Source: Symsagittifera roscoffensis (Eukaryota; Xenacoelomorpha; Acoela; Convolutidae). Taken from it: a stretch of 64,000 nucleotides of DNA. The translations under genes and the position numbers were made by a program. The DNA lies in contig NC_087070.1 of NCBI RefSeq assembly GCF_963678635.1, positions 52,178,750-52,242,749 of the forward strand. The letters run 5' to 3'. Below, piece after piece: positions 55,395-63,888 of this stretch; positions within the stretch are counted from its first letter, which is position 1; each line of letters opens with the position of its first letter. Under the pieces are notes generated by a model. It was not told the origin of the DNA, did no database searches, and was given only the letters and a program-made list of their open reading frames with translations.

Positions 55395-55939
55395 GCCTCC
55401 AACATGTCGTCTAACATCTTCCTCTCTTTCAATCGTCTCGTCTTCTCCCGTTCCAAAGCGATTTTGTACTGATCCAGATACTGGATAAGAGTGTGTCTCA
55501 GGTCTCTTATCTTGTTCCACCAGTCTTTGGATTTCTTCATATCCAAATTCCTCTTTCTCTCTCTCATCTGCTCTGGACAACGTGTCAGTTTCATCAGTCC
55601 TCCCAAGTTTCCGTGGGTAATTGCAATCAATGTCAGAAGTCCATCTAGCCGCAGGTTCTGGATTCCATCGGTGAGCAGTACCGCCTGTCCTTTCACGAAA
55701 CTCTCTGCTCCAAATGTCACGAACAAGGCTATTAGTTCCACTATCGATACTTCCACTACTGCTTGGAGGAATTCTTTTATCAAGTAGTGCGAGACTTTCG
55801 GGTAAACTTTTGCCAAGAAGGACGCGGTCCATCCGGCTCCCAACCCTTCCAATATTATGTCTGTCCGTTCAAAGCCCTCCTGTCCCTTCAATTCCTGGTT
55901 CCAGAAGGTTTCCAGAGTAATCTGACACATTCTGTTCAC
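55382..55939 (-). CDS. Cassette ORF 3, 185 residues, unknown function
   Basis: It adjoins the end of the 1103-residue ORF and overlaps the start of ORF 4. The middle is hydrophobic and alpha-like ('YLIKEFLQAVVEVSIVELIA'), and the end is strongly basic and helical ('RERKRNLDMKKSKDWWNKIR', 'LEREKTRRLKERKMLDDM'), perhaps a coiled coil or RNA-binding tail. 'NLRLDGLLTLIAITHGNLGG' is matched in the left copy at 4,310-4,390. The first ATG is at codon 4. It belongs to the fossil element. Confidence 0.55.
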   Translation of the reverse strand: MNRMCQITLETFWNQELKGQEGFERTDIILEGLGAGWTASFLAKVYPKVSHYLIKEFLQAVVEVSIVELIALFVTFGAESFVKGQAVLLTDGIQNLRLDGLLTLIAITHGNLGGLMKLTRCPEQMRERKRNLDMKKSKDWWNKIRDLRHTLIQYLDQYKIALEREKTRRLKERKMLDDMLEACRC

Positions 55940-58900
55940 AAATTCAGCGTTCTTTTCCCGGCATTTTCCGCCAGGTTCACCTCCTTCAACAAGTAGGCAT
56001 GTATCTTTGTGATCATCACGGGGCCTTGCTCAAAAGCGTCTGCACCCAATGCCGCTACTCTAGGGTTCAAGTGTAGCCCATGGTTGGCTTCCGGCTTGGT
56101 TCTCAAAACCATCGCCTCCAAATGAGCTCTCGTCTCTAGTGAATTTTTCCTTCTTGTGTCTTCACCTGCCACTTCCATTGCTCGGAACCATAAGTCATTG
56201 GACATCGCCGCGATCACTCGATGGTCGTCGTCTACTCCTGGTTTCAGTTTGAGCTGTCGACTGAAATTGGACAGTTCCAACCCCAGCACCTCATCCAATA
56301 CTAACATGTGTAGCGCATGGTCCTTGAATCCTCTCATCGCGTTTGAGATATCTGAACCCCATGCAGGCAGTTCAGCCTTGAGTGGCCTCAGGTTCTCCAT
56401 CTCTATCATGCGATTCGGGGCTGATATGATCACATCATATTTTCCCTCCGAAAGTAAGGTCACAATCGCATACACAAATTTCAGTCCATCCGGGAGATGT
56501 GCATATCCCGGAGACAACGCAAATACTATTCTCGGCGTCACTTTGGTAAATGACCCCTCCTTCGCTGCATCCACCACTTCACCCATCGACTCAAGGATAT
56601 CTTTTATTGCGAGCCATACAGCGTTCTCTGCCGTTGTAGGATCTCTGAGTCTGCTCAGAAAACCTCTACTGTGTAGATGGTCACTGATGCCAGCAAACAC
56701 AATCGTAATTGGGTTCATGTCCGTCTGCCTTTGTACCCCTATAGCCAGAGATATCGATTGCAGTAGGTCCAGGTCGACCGCTGCCAACATTATGACGTCC
56801 GGCCAAAACAGAGACTTGGAGGTGTACACGAACTCTGAATTCGCTACTACCATAATCTTGGCCTTCCTCATTTCTGCTTTGTCATAGGCGGCGAAGATGG
56901 TCTCATCTTTCTTTATCGCTTTCAATCCGCCATATCTTTGGACATCACCATCTTGATTCACTAGTTTTGGGTATACTCTCTCCTTCACATGACCAGGGGG
57001 TGTCTTCAGCTGCCTGAATATCTTCACGTGTTGTCCAATCGGCGCTCTCGTCGTCAGGAATCTTCCTGGTCTCTCTTCACGATTCCCCTCATCATGATTC
57101 AACCTCACATCTTGCAATGGTCTCGCATTCACTGGCCCCATTGTGTTGTTAGAGGGCAGTCCCTCTAGGTCAGCAAATCTCAAGGCCGTCGTGGAGCTGA
57201 AATTTATACTAGCGCTTATCAACCAGTCTACGCCGGTTATCGAGTACAATCTGCTGACGGATAGCGTCGCTCCATTCAGCATCCTCCTTGCATCTTCAAT
57301 GAAGCTTACCCTCTGGAGATCCAGCTTCATTAGCTCATCTTTGTATACATGCCAGGGAGACGGTATGGGTCTTGACCACATCAACGAGCCTCTGCTCGGA
57401 CGTCTCTCCTCTCGACTGTTACTTGTCGTCTCCGATCTAGTGTCCGATCTAGTGTCCGATCTAGACGTGCCGGCTGTCTCTTCGATTGGGTTGACAGGTC
57501 CTATTCTTCTCCTAGGATGGATGGTCCTCCTCATCGGCGCTGCTTCTCCCAATCGATCCTGTACGTCTGTCCTTTGACCTGGTCCGCTGGAGCTTTGTTG
57601 CCTGTAGTTCGTGACGGCCGGGACCGTACCCAAGCGTGTCTCCAGGCTAGGAGGCCTAAAGGTGGTAATCACCGCGTCACTCACTGTTCCTTCCTCTTTC
57701 AGCACTCCTGTGTTCTGAAAGAGTTCAAAGAGTTCAAAGAGTTCTGCTTCCAGCTCGTCCAACCGCTCTTGGAAGACTCGATTCAACCAAGCTTGTCCTT
57801 CGATACTGTCGAAGTGGATGCCGTCCGTGGTCAGTCTGGCCTGATCCATAGCTCTCAACTCATGTTCGATGTCCATGAGGATCATCCTTCCGGCGTTCCG
57901 ACTTGCGAGGTTCCTCAAGATGTTATTCCACCTGACGACTCCCTCGTTGTGCCTTCTTCCTGGTGCTGTCAGGCTTCTCGCATTCATTGGCACAGTGCAA
58001 ACGGTCAGTACCGCGCAATTGAATTTCTGCCAGAGGGTAGTAAACAAACACACCATCATTGACTCCCATAGCGCTTCCTGCTCATCTGAACCTCTGGAGA
58101 TGTCATTCGTCCCAAGTAAGATCATCACATTGGGGATCCTCCCTGGATTCATCAGTTCCACCATTCGATCTAACTGGGCTATCGTCGCGCCTCCAAAGGC
58201 CATCACCGTGGTGACCCACGAGGTTCTCAAATTCGACAGCACTCTGACCAAGCTGTCTCCCAGTATCAGATGAGATGTCCCGAGTGGTGGTTGCTGCAGA
58301 TTTACTGCCGGGCTCCAAGTCGCTCGATTGAAGCAAGCTCTCGGATCTGTCTCCGGAACTCCCGTGAAATTATATTTCAATTGATTATTCTTTTGCACGT
58401 CTATTATGCGAGACACTTTCTTCGCTGGCATCTTCCGTATTCTTCTCTCTGGAGCCCTCGAGCTCCCCATGAGTGGTGTCACGTCACTTATCCCCTGTCT
58501 GGTCACGGTCTGGGAGAGTCGTACTCTGCCCGTGTCGTCAATCGTTCCATAGGGTGCAGTCACCCCGGAACCTGGCGCATTCTTATTAGCGACCAGTCGT
58601 CCAGCTGTCTCTATCAGCTTCCTCACTGTCTGTTCCACGACGGGGTCACCCAAGGTGTCACTAGGATCCGGGATCGTTACTCGAATTGTCTCTGTCGGGA
58701 GCCGTGTCTCCGTTGTTTGACTCATTTCTCGAGGCGTCAAGAGCGCCATCGGGGATTGCCCACGAGGAATATCCCTTGCAGATATCACTTTCTCCACGGC
58801 CGTTGTCAACGCCACCTGTTCCGATCGCTCTTTGTAATCCTGTCTCAAGCGCTCAATTTCTTGAACCTGCTTTTTGTTGCAGTCTTCAAACAACTTTCTC

Positions 58901-59247
58901 CACATGTCTCGATCTTCCTCCATCTGGAGCATACTTTTGGTCATCTCGTCCAGCTCCTTCTTCGTACTTTTCAGTTCATCGTTCATCTCATCCAGATCTT
59001 GCATGGTTTGGTTCGTCTGAAATTTCTGTGCTACTTTCGCCCTTTTTGGTGGCACAGCTGCTCTCAGTGGTGAACCAGACGAGGCCGCCTCGCTGTTCAT
59101 CTCCTGATGCATTCTCGTCAGCCCAGGTTTGGGCTTGGAGGGCATAGGCATCTCACCTGGTTGGTAGGTCCTAGAACTTCCCAATCCAGGCTCATTCGCC
59201 AAGTCACTCCCTGAGAGAGCCCCGTTTCTCCACCTCATCACTCTCAT
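55936..59247 (-). CDS. Cassette ORF 2, 1103 residues, coiled coil plus SGNH (GDSL) hydrolase domain
   Basis: ATG-started open frame. Residues ~1-70 are Pro/Ser-rich. Residues ~80-150 form a coiled coil. Residues ~325-500 are an SGNH hydrolase-type domain with all consensus blocks: 'LILGDSLVR' (Ser332), 'MAFGGATI' (Gly block), 'ILLGTNDIS' (379-382 GTND) and 'TTDGIHFDS' (Asp475, His478). Such domains are esterases or lipases acting on ester or acyl bonds. CR1-type LINE ORF1 proteins and some viral surface proteins also carry them. Residues ~520-620 are low-complexity with short repeats ('FELFELF', 'SDTRSDTRS'). Residues ~620-1100 look globular but unrecognised ('IVFAGISDHLHSRGFLSRLR', 'IVFALSPGYAHLPDG'). 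The left copy keeps the coiled coil and end region only. It belongs to the fossil element. Confidence 0.75.
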   Translation of the reverse strand: MRVMRWRNGALSGSDLANEPGLGSSRTYQPGEMPMPSKPKPGLTRMHQEMNSEAASSGSPLRAAVPPKRAKVAQKFQTNQTMQDLDEMNDELKSTKKELDEMTKSMLQMEEDRDMWRKLFEDCNKKQVQEIERLRQDYKERSEQVALTTAVEKVISARDIPRGQSPMALLTPREMSQTTETRLPTETIRVTIPDPSDTLGDPVVEQTVRKLIETAGRLVANKNAPGSGVTAPYGTIDDTGRVRLSQTVTRQGISDVTPLMGSSRAPERRIRKMPAKKVSRIIDVQKNNQLKYNFTGVPETDPRACFNRATWSPAVNLQQPPLGTSHLILGDSLVRVLSNLRTSWVTTVMAFGGATIAQLDRMVELMNPGRIPNVMILLGTNDISRGSDEQEALWESMMVCLFTTLWQKFNCAVLTVCTVPMNARSLTAPGRRHNEGVVRWNNILRNLASRNAGRMILMDIEHELRAMDQARLTTDGIHFDSIEGQAWLNRVFQERLDELEAELFELFELFQNTGVLKEEGTVSDAVITTFRPPSLETRLGTVPAVTNYRQQSSSGPGQRTDVQDRLGEAAPMRRTIHPRRRIGPVNPIEETAGTSRSDTRSDTRSETTSNSREERRPSRGSLMWSRPIPSPWHVYKDELMKLDLQRVSFIEDARRMLNGATLSVSRLYSITGVDWLISASINFSSTTALRFADLEGLPSNNTMGPVNARPLQDVRLNHDEGNREERPGRFLTTRAPIGQHVKIFRQLKTPPGHVKERVYPKLVNQDGDVQRYGGLKAIKKDETIFAAYDKAEMRKAKIMVVANSEFVYTSKSLFWPDVIMLAAVDLDLLQSISLAIGVQRQTDMNPITIVFAGISDHLHSRGFLSRLRDPTTAENAVWLAIKDILESMGEVVDAAKEGSFTKVTPRIVFALSPGYAHLPDGLKFVYAIVTLLSEGKYDVIISAPNRMIEMENLRPLKAELPAWGSDISNAMRGFKDHALHMLVLDEVLGLELSNFSRQLKLKPGVDDDHRVIAAMSNDLWFRAMEVAGEDTRRKNSLETRAHLEAMVLRTKPEANHGLHLNPRVAALGADAFEQGPVMITKIHAYLLKEVNLAENAGKRTLNL
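57439..57474 (-). repeat. 12-nt tandem repeat inside ORF 2
   Basis: Three units of 'tccgatctagtg' (plus strand) encode SDTR-SDTR-SE. A neighbouring 9-nt repeat ('agagttcaa') near 57,718-57,745 encodes FELFELFE. Both keep the frame and lie in the low-complexity linker after the hydrolase domain. Confidence 0.75.
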
Positions 59248-59258
59248 GTTCGGGCGGT

Positions 59259-59483
59259 CTAGTACCCCCTTTCTCCATATGCTGCCATCAACAGGACTTC
59301 CGTGGGGCGGTCCCCACGGTTGTCATGCCCCAAGATGTTGATCAGGGCGGTCAGCAACATGACTACCTCTGGGTCCTCCAGGGCGAAGTCTCGATCGATC
59401 AGCCGACGATAGATCGCATCTACCATCGGTCCCACATATGCCTCTGCCAGGTCCATCAATTCATCCAAGTTGAAGTTATCCAT
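59259..59483 (-). CDS. Cassette ORF 1, 74 residues, small acidic protein
   Basis: This short ATG-started frame is the first in the cassette, 76 nt after the candidate splice acceptor. It is acidic and helical ('MDNFNLDELMDLAEAYVGPM', 'EDPEVVMLLTALINILGHDN'). The left copy has a counterpart at 3,211-3,429 with the same ending pattern, which supports a real ORF. Function unknown. It belongs to the fossil element. Confidence 0.6.
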   Translation of the reverse strand: MDNFNLDELMDLAEAYVGPMVDAIYRRLIDRDFALEDPEVVMLLTALINILGHDNRGDRPTEVLLMAAYGERGY

Positions 59484-59558
59484 TCTATTCTTTCAAGTTC
59501 GATTCGGTTTTGATTCCAAGATTTGACTCAAGTGAGTAATTAAACGATCAATCAGGAT

Positions 59559-59790
59559 CTAGAAAAGAGGTTACGAATATCACACTTGTCAGTTCCATCT
59601 TAACATATATCGCTAAAATGCTAAAATTTGCTTAAAAACAGTTCAGATAAAAAGATTTTTTATCCTAAAATTTATTAAAATCAATCGGTCTCTAAAATTT
59701 TGGAATTCGACCTAAGATTGGACAGTCCAAACTTTGGATCTATTCCCAAGATCGTCATTCAGTTGTTCATGGTCACTAACCCCTTCTTAC
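59559..59790 (-). promoter_or_regulatory. Candidate intron in the pol-cassette spacer (right copy)
   Basis: On the minus strand GTGG|GTAAGAAG (donor at 59,790) and CTCTTTTCTAG (ending at 59,559) bracket 232 nt containing AATAAA. The stop of the post-integrase ORF is ~99 nt before it and the first cassette ATG is 76 nt after. The left copy has the same arrangement twice (235 and 225 nt). Plus-strand 'aacataacataacat' repeats at 59,812-59,842 lie just outside it. Confidence 0.5.
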
Positions 59791-59888
59791 CCACGATCTT
59801 AATAACCCAACACATAACATGACATAACATAACATAACACATATTACATACAACTTAGTCTTTGGCCTAACACCCTCTCGCACGTCAC

Positions 59889-60463
59889 TCAGCCTATACT
59901 TAAGTAATATTTCTTATGTATATATACTTGTATATTCGTATCAGAGAATATCACGTGTACAAGCGCGTACAGTTCCCGAGGATGCAGTCTTCCTCTGTTT
60001 GGATCGTACACTGGAAGCGAGAGCTCCTTCACGTCCATTTCCACGAGGAAGTCCCTCAGCCTCGTCAAGGACAAGACTAGGTTCTCTGGGTCCACTTGCT
60101 GCTTCTCCGTCGCTCTCGTTACCAAGAAGCATAGGTATTTTCCCGGTATCTGCGACGCCCCCTATCCCTGGTCTTTGCTTCCAAAGGAATTCCACGTTTT
60201 TGTATTCTCTCCTAAAATTTGCCGCTAACGCTGTCCTAAAACTCATGTCTGCCGTGATTGCTATCGCACATGTTCTATTTGTGAGTATGAAATCACTGTC
60301 TGTTAGTATTATGTTACTTGAATATTCATTTGGTAAGTTAAAATATGACTCAACTACCCTGCCTATGTCAGGTTTCTTAGGTTCTTCGCATGTTTCTGCT
60401 TCTAAGTCTCCTGTTTCTCTTGCTACTCTTAATTTTTTATTATCAAGATTTCAGTGTGGGTAA
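59889..60463 (-). CDS. Post-integrase ORF region (two overlapping open frames)
   Basis: Open frames 59,941-60,246 (extending upstream without ATG to about 60,450) and 59,889-60,125 cover this region. Shared with the left copy are 'ITADMSFRTALAANFRREYK', 'RPGIGG', 'LTRLRDFLVEMDVKELSLPV' and the end 'IHKKYYLSIG'. It lies between integrase and the spacer. No family recognised. It belongs to the fossil element. Confidence 0.5.
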
Positions 60464-61605
60464 GTCCTACCCCCACCCCCCACTCCCCGGACAAAAATAT
60501 CCATCGACGTCCCCATCGATCGCATACCGGGTATCAAGTCGAGGTTAGAAGCTGGAATGAGTAGTCGTCCTTCCTGGGCAGCCCAGGAAGGATCATCTCG
60601 TTCGGTCTTGATGTATTTTATTTTTGCACGATCTACGTCCTGAATTGTGACGCTGGTCTCCTCAGGATCCGAGGTCGTTTCATTCAGCCACTCTAAGACA
60701 CGCAGGTTCGTCAAGTCTTGTTCATATGACTGCTGTTGCTCGTCGTCGAATTCTACCTCGGGTTTCGACCAGTCGTCAACCCACTCATCGTCGTGATCAT
60801 CGACTATGTCAATGTCTTGTGACACAGTTATTTCCTCTAGACCCACTACTTCCTCCACTATCTTCTTCAGATCTATCCTATCCACTACAAAGTCGTCACA
60901 GTAAGGATTGTATTTCTTTCTTGGTCTCCTCCCGTCCTTCTGACGAGTCTGTATCGTGAACGGAAGATCCGGTTCCAAGTTCTTGGGAACCTCTGTCTGT
61001 TCGGGATCCTGCCAATCTTCCTCTGCGTAGGGTAAGGTTTCATCGTCCGCTTCGATCTCCTCGTTTGGATCCAGGTCCAGCGGTGTATCCGTACCTTCCT
61101 CTACGACTTCGTTTCCGTTGTTCTTCTCCCTGGTGCCCTTTTCATTGACCTCACAAGCAGGATCCATAATTAGATAATCCCCTTCTTCCATGTCTGCAGG
61201 TATACACCAGTCTTCTGTCGATGGATTGTGTGGCTTGATGTTCTCGTAGTGGGCGGCTCGGCCAGTACTCAGTCTATAGAAGCGTCCCTCCTGGTGCACC
61301 TCTGTAATCATGAAGGGTCCCCTCCATTTTTTTAGGAGCTTTTTCGTCCCTTTCGGTGGTATAACGTTCTGAAATACCCATACGTAGTCTCCCACCGAGT
61401 AAGCCTTTGCACCAGCTGCTTTCTTGTCGAATCTTTTCCTCTGCCTTGCCTGTGCTTGCTGAGTATTTCGTCTACACAAATCGTTCAACTCCTGTTGGCG
61501 TCTGATCACATCCCTTACGTAGACCTGTGGGGACGTTTTCTTTCCCTCATACTCTGGGTAGAAGAAGGTTAAGGGTAAAGCCTTTTCGTGTCCAGTTAGC
61601 ATCAT
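60451..61605 (-). CDS. Integrase C-terminal region with GPY/F module and acidic tail, 384 residues
   Basis: The frame begins with 'MMLTGHEKALPLTFFYPEYE' and 'YVRDVIRRQQELNDLCRRNT', typical of the end of the integrase core, then 'YSVGDYVWVFQNVIPPKGTK' and 'KKLLKKWRGPFMITEVHQEG', the GPY/F module of Ty3/gypsy integrases, which binds DNA. After that come ~230 residues of acidic sequence ('DLDPNEEIEADDETLPYAEE'). The end 'DIFVRGVGGGG' is encoded by the recurrent TTTGTCCGGGGAG motif and a G-rich run. No chromodomain is seen. It belongs to the fossil element. Confidence 0.8.
   Translation of the reverse strand: MMLTGHEKALPLTFFYPEYEGKKTSPQVYVRDVIRRQQELNDLCRRNTQQAQARQRKRFDKKAAGAKAYSVGDYVWVFQNVIPPKGTKKLLKKWRGPFMITEVHQEGRFYRLSTGRAAHYENIKPHNPSTEDWCIPADMEEGDYLIMDPACEVNEKGTREKNNGNEVVEEGTDTPLDLDPNEEIEADDETLPYAEEDWQDPEQTEVPKNLEPDLPFTIQTRQKDGRRPRKKYNPYCDDFVVDRIDLKKIVEEVVGLEEITVSQDIDIVDDHDDEWVDDWSKPEVEFDDEQQQSYEQDLTNLRVLEWLNETTSDPEETSVTIQDVDRAKIKYIKTERDDPSWAAQEGRLLIPASNLDLIPGMRSMGTSMDIFVRGVGGGGRTYPH
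60470..60492 (-). promoter_or_regulatory. Internal polypurine / G-rich tract
   Basis: The minus strand reads GTCCGGGGAGTGGGGGG followed by TGGGGGTAGG. It combines the recurrent motif with G runs of 4, 6 and 5. The left copy keeps a shorter version at 2,043-2,060 (ATCCGGGGAGTGGGAATAGG). It could act as an internal plus-strand primer, or fold as a G-quadruplex. Confidence 0.45.
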
Positions 61606-61644
61606 ATGTGGACTGACTCCGGTGGTGGAGTGTTGCGTGCTGTT

Positions 61645-62040
61645 TTATGCTCCCATCACCTGTGGAAGGTATATGTCCCAATCGGTCATGTACCTGGAAC
61701 AAAATACTCTCAGCATCGACACTAACGTCATATTCTGTCTTTCCACTAAGCCATTCGTCTGAGGGTGGTATGTCGTGGAGTGAGCCTGAGCGACCTGTGA
61801 GCGTCTCATAAGCTCTTTCGTAAGCTCTCCTACCAAAGCTGTTCCATTATCCGATTGAAACGTCATCGGACAACCATGTCTTGCTATCCAGGTATTGATC
61901 AGGTGGTCGCATGTCTCTTCCGCCGAGGCAGTTATGCAGGGCACGGCCTCTGCACACTTCGTAAAATGATCTATCATGACCAGCACCTGATTATAACCAT
62001 TGTCTGTCATGCATATCTTTTGGTGATCTATCTGCACCAC
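61645..62040 (-). CDS. Integrase catalytic core
   Basis: This open frame carries the D,D-35-E-type core: 'MVQIDHQKICMTDNG' (first Asp), 'CPMTFQSDNGTALVGELTKE' (second Asp) and 'TYHPQTNGLVERQNMTLVSM' (Glu), with 'HFTKCAEAVP' between. It catalyses joining of the element's DNA ends to the host chromosome. It lies between the H2C2 finger and the GPY/F region. It belongs to the fossil element. Confidence 0.9.
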   Translation of the reverse strand: MVQIDHQKICMTDNGYNQVLVMIDHFTKCAEAVPCITASAEETCDHLINTWIARHGCPMTFQSDNGTALVGELTKELMRRSQVAQAHSTTYHPQTNGLVERQNMTLVSMLRVFCSRYMTDWDIYLPQVMGA

Positions 62041-62079
62041 CTCGTTGAATTCAGACGACTCGATCGATTGTAAAGGAAA

Positions 62080-63888
62080 TCACAACTTCCTTGGATCCTT
62101 GACCTGTTGACATGACAGACATGCTGTTACCCACTTCTCACATGCCTTTTTCATTCCAGGCCACTCAAAGCGCTTCAGGATCCTCTGATGGCCCATCTGA
62201 TCATGTGACCTGAATAATAGTTCTGTCTGATAGAGTTGCGGTAACACTATCGCGTTATACTTGTATAGGACTCTGTCTTCCTCCCTTCTTTTGCAAGCCA
62301 CAATCCCGTCCTTGTTCAAATATAACCTCCCTTCCTTGTGCATGAAGTATTGTTTCAGGATGCGATAACTATCTTCCTCGAGGTCCCCTTTATCCGGAGA
62401 ACCATTCTCGATCCACCTTTTCAGGTTGCTTGTCATGCGATCATTTCTCTGCGCCCTTAGAAGATCCGAGAGCCTGTATCTCGCCTTTAAGTACGTCTTC
62501 ATGACCCTCATCTGACTATTCAGCTCGTTGGGCTGGTGTGTGTCTTCTTCCATCTTAACGCACCAAATCTTCGCCAACGGCTGTGTTTCTTGTTTAAACG
62601 GCTGAAGATCAGTCCTGACTACCTCTTTCTGCGGCAACAGGCTTATCGAACTTTTCGATACCGCTATTGTCTCCAAGTCATCCGCTGCGTTGTCAGAGAC
62701 TCTTTCGCCTGGTATAAGGTAGCGATCGCTTTCAGGATCCTGGTACACCTCTCTGTCCAGGTCCCTTGCCCGAGTTTCCACTAGTAGTGTGTGTATCGCT
62801 AGTTCTGACAGGTCTGATCCCGAGCTCGATGTCCTGTCTGAATAGGTGTCCATTCCTGAGTTTCGGGAATTGTCATCCGTCGAAGAGGTTGTGCTGGAGA
62901 CTGCACGCTCCTCCAGATCATGTCTGTACCTTCTTCGCATCCATCTGAACTCCCCAGACAAAACCTTGTTCTCTAGGTCTTGTTTCTCATCAGGAATTTT
63001 CTCGTCTCTCTCAGACTCCCCGGACAAATTTTCTTGTCCCGGGTGTTGATCTTGTGATCGCTGGTTCTTCTCAACATTCGTCTCCCCGGACAAATAGTCT
63101 TGCAGCAGATTTTGTTCTACCTTTTCACCTTCCTTATCCTGGTCCACAAAGGTGACGGTTTTCTTTCGCTTGCTGCTCCCCTGTTCGTTCTGTCCGTAAG
63201 AAGTACTGGTTAAAATCTCGTGGGGTATTGAGGATACTAGTTGCTGAACTTTTGTCCTACAATCCCTCTCGTTCTCTGCGTGCTGTCGTCTGGACGGCAT
63301 GATCTTCACCTTCTCACTGACTGTTAGCGATGCCACTGCTGCTGTCCACTCGGGGTCATCTCTGGTCAATTCTCTTTCTAACAATCCACCCAGCATCCGC
63401 ATCACTTGCGGTGTGACTTGCACCGTTTTCTCCAATAATGAGAGGCTGTTTATGTTCATGCGAGAGAGTTCTTGCTGGACCAGATTCGAGCGCAGCAACA
63501 AATCCAAGGGGACCGGGTCCTCCCTGGATAGCATCTTTATCTCGGCTGCTTTCTCTACAGGTAACTCAGGATGCCCTGGAATTGGATGTCCAGACTTATC
63601 CAACCATCTCGTTAAGGGAAGCGCTTCATAAGTTTCTTTGTCCAGAAACGAGAATCCCTCCTTAATTTCCGCCTGATTGGCCTGCTTCTGCTCCAACCTT
63701 TCATAGAACTCAGTTTTCTTGCTGAGGCTGTCAGCATTTTGGTGTTTATCACGCATCCTATGTTCGATTATCATATGGTAGCCATCCAATCTTACTATCC
63801 ATCTACCAATATAACTCTGATCCATCGAGTAGGTCTTCAACCAGGATAACGCTCTGTAACTTGAAGGGAGCGCTCCCCAAGTATGCAC
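62080..63888 (-). CDS. RNase H end, long linker and integrase H2C2 zinc finger, 602 residues
   Basis: The start ('GRWIVRLDGYHMIIEHRMRD', 'KHQNADSLSKKTEFYERLE') is the end of a Ty3/gypsy RNase H. About 380 residues of charged linker follow, with three LSGE peptides each encoded by the recurrent TTGTC(C/T)GGGGAG motif. The last part ('LLFRSHDQMGH', 'KWVTACLSCQQVKDP') is the H2C2 zinc finger of integrase. The linker is unusually long for the family. It belongs to the fossil element. Confidence 0.85.
   Translation of the reverse strand: MHTWGALPSSYRALSWLKTYSMDQSYIGRWIVRLDGYHMIIEHRMRDKHQNADSLSKKTEFYERLEQKQANQAEIKEGFSFLDKETYEALPLTRWLDKSGHPIPGHPELPVEKAAEIKMLSREDPVPLDLLLRSNLVQQELSRMNINSLSLLEKTVQVTPQVMRMLGGLLERELTRDDPEWTAAVASLTVSEKVKIMPSRRQHAENERDCRTKVQQLVSSIPHEILTSTSYGQNEQGSSKRKKTVTFVDQDKEGEKVEQNLLQDYLSGETNVEKNQRSQDQHPGQENLSGESERDEKIPDEKQDLENKVLSGEFRWMRRRYRHDLEERAVSSTTSSTDDNSRNSGMDTYSDRTSSSGSDLSELAIHTLLVETRARDLDREVYQDPESDRYLIPGERVSDNAADDLETIAVSKSSISLLPQKEVVRTDLQPFKQETQPLAKIWCVKMEEDTHQPNELNSQMRVMKTYLKARYRLSDLLRAQRNDRMTSNLKRWIENGSPDKGDLEEDSYRILKQYFMHKEGRLYLNKDGIVACKRREEDRVLYKYNAIVLPQLYQTELLFRSHDQMGHQRILKRFEWPGMKKACEKWVTACLSCQQVKDPRKL
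62950..63091 (-). repeat. Three copies of the TTTGTCCGGGGAG motif in the pol linker
   Basis: The motif lies at 62,950-62,959 (one base changed), 63,016-63,025 and 63,082-63,091 (core coordinates). Spacing is about 66 bp. Two copies survive in the left element at 331-340 and 395-404, 64 bp apart. Between the copies the flanking peptide is not conserved, only the motif. Confidence 0.75.

Noticed and set aside
56156-59147. Long plus-strand open frames opposite the 1103-residue ORF (for example 56,156-56,887, 57,517-58,062, 58,270-59,073)
   Set aside because: They lie antisense to a frame with a recognisable hydrolase domain, are rich in Ser/Cys/Leu as expected for shadows, and have no counterpart in the left copy.
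50521-59483. The cassette as an independently inserted virus or Polinton-like DNA element
   Set aside because: No terminal inverted repeats, DNA polymerase B, ATPase or capsid genes are visible, and the left copy has the same cassette in the same order between integrase and LTR.
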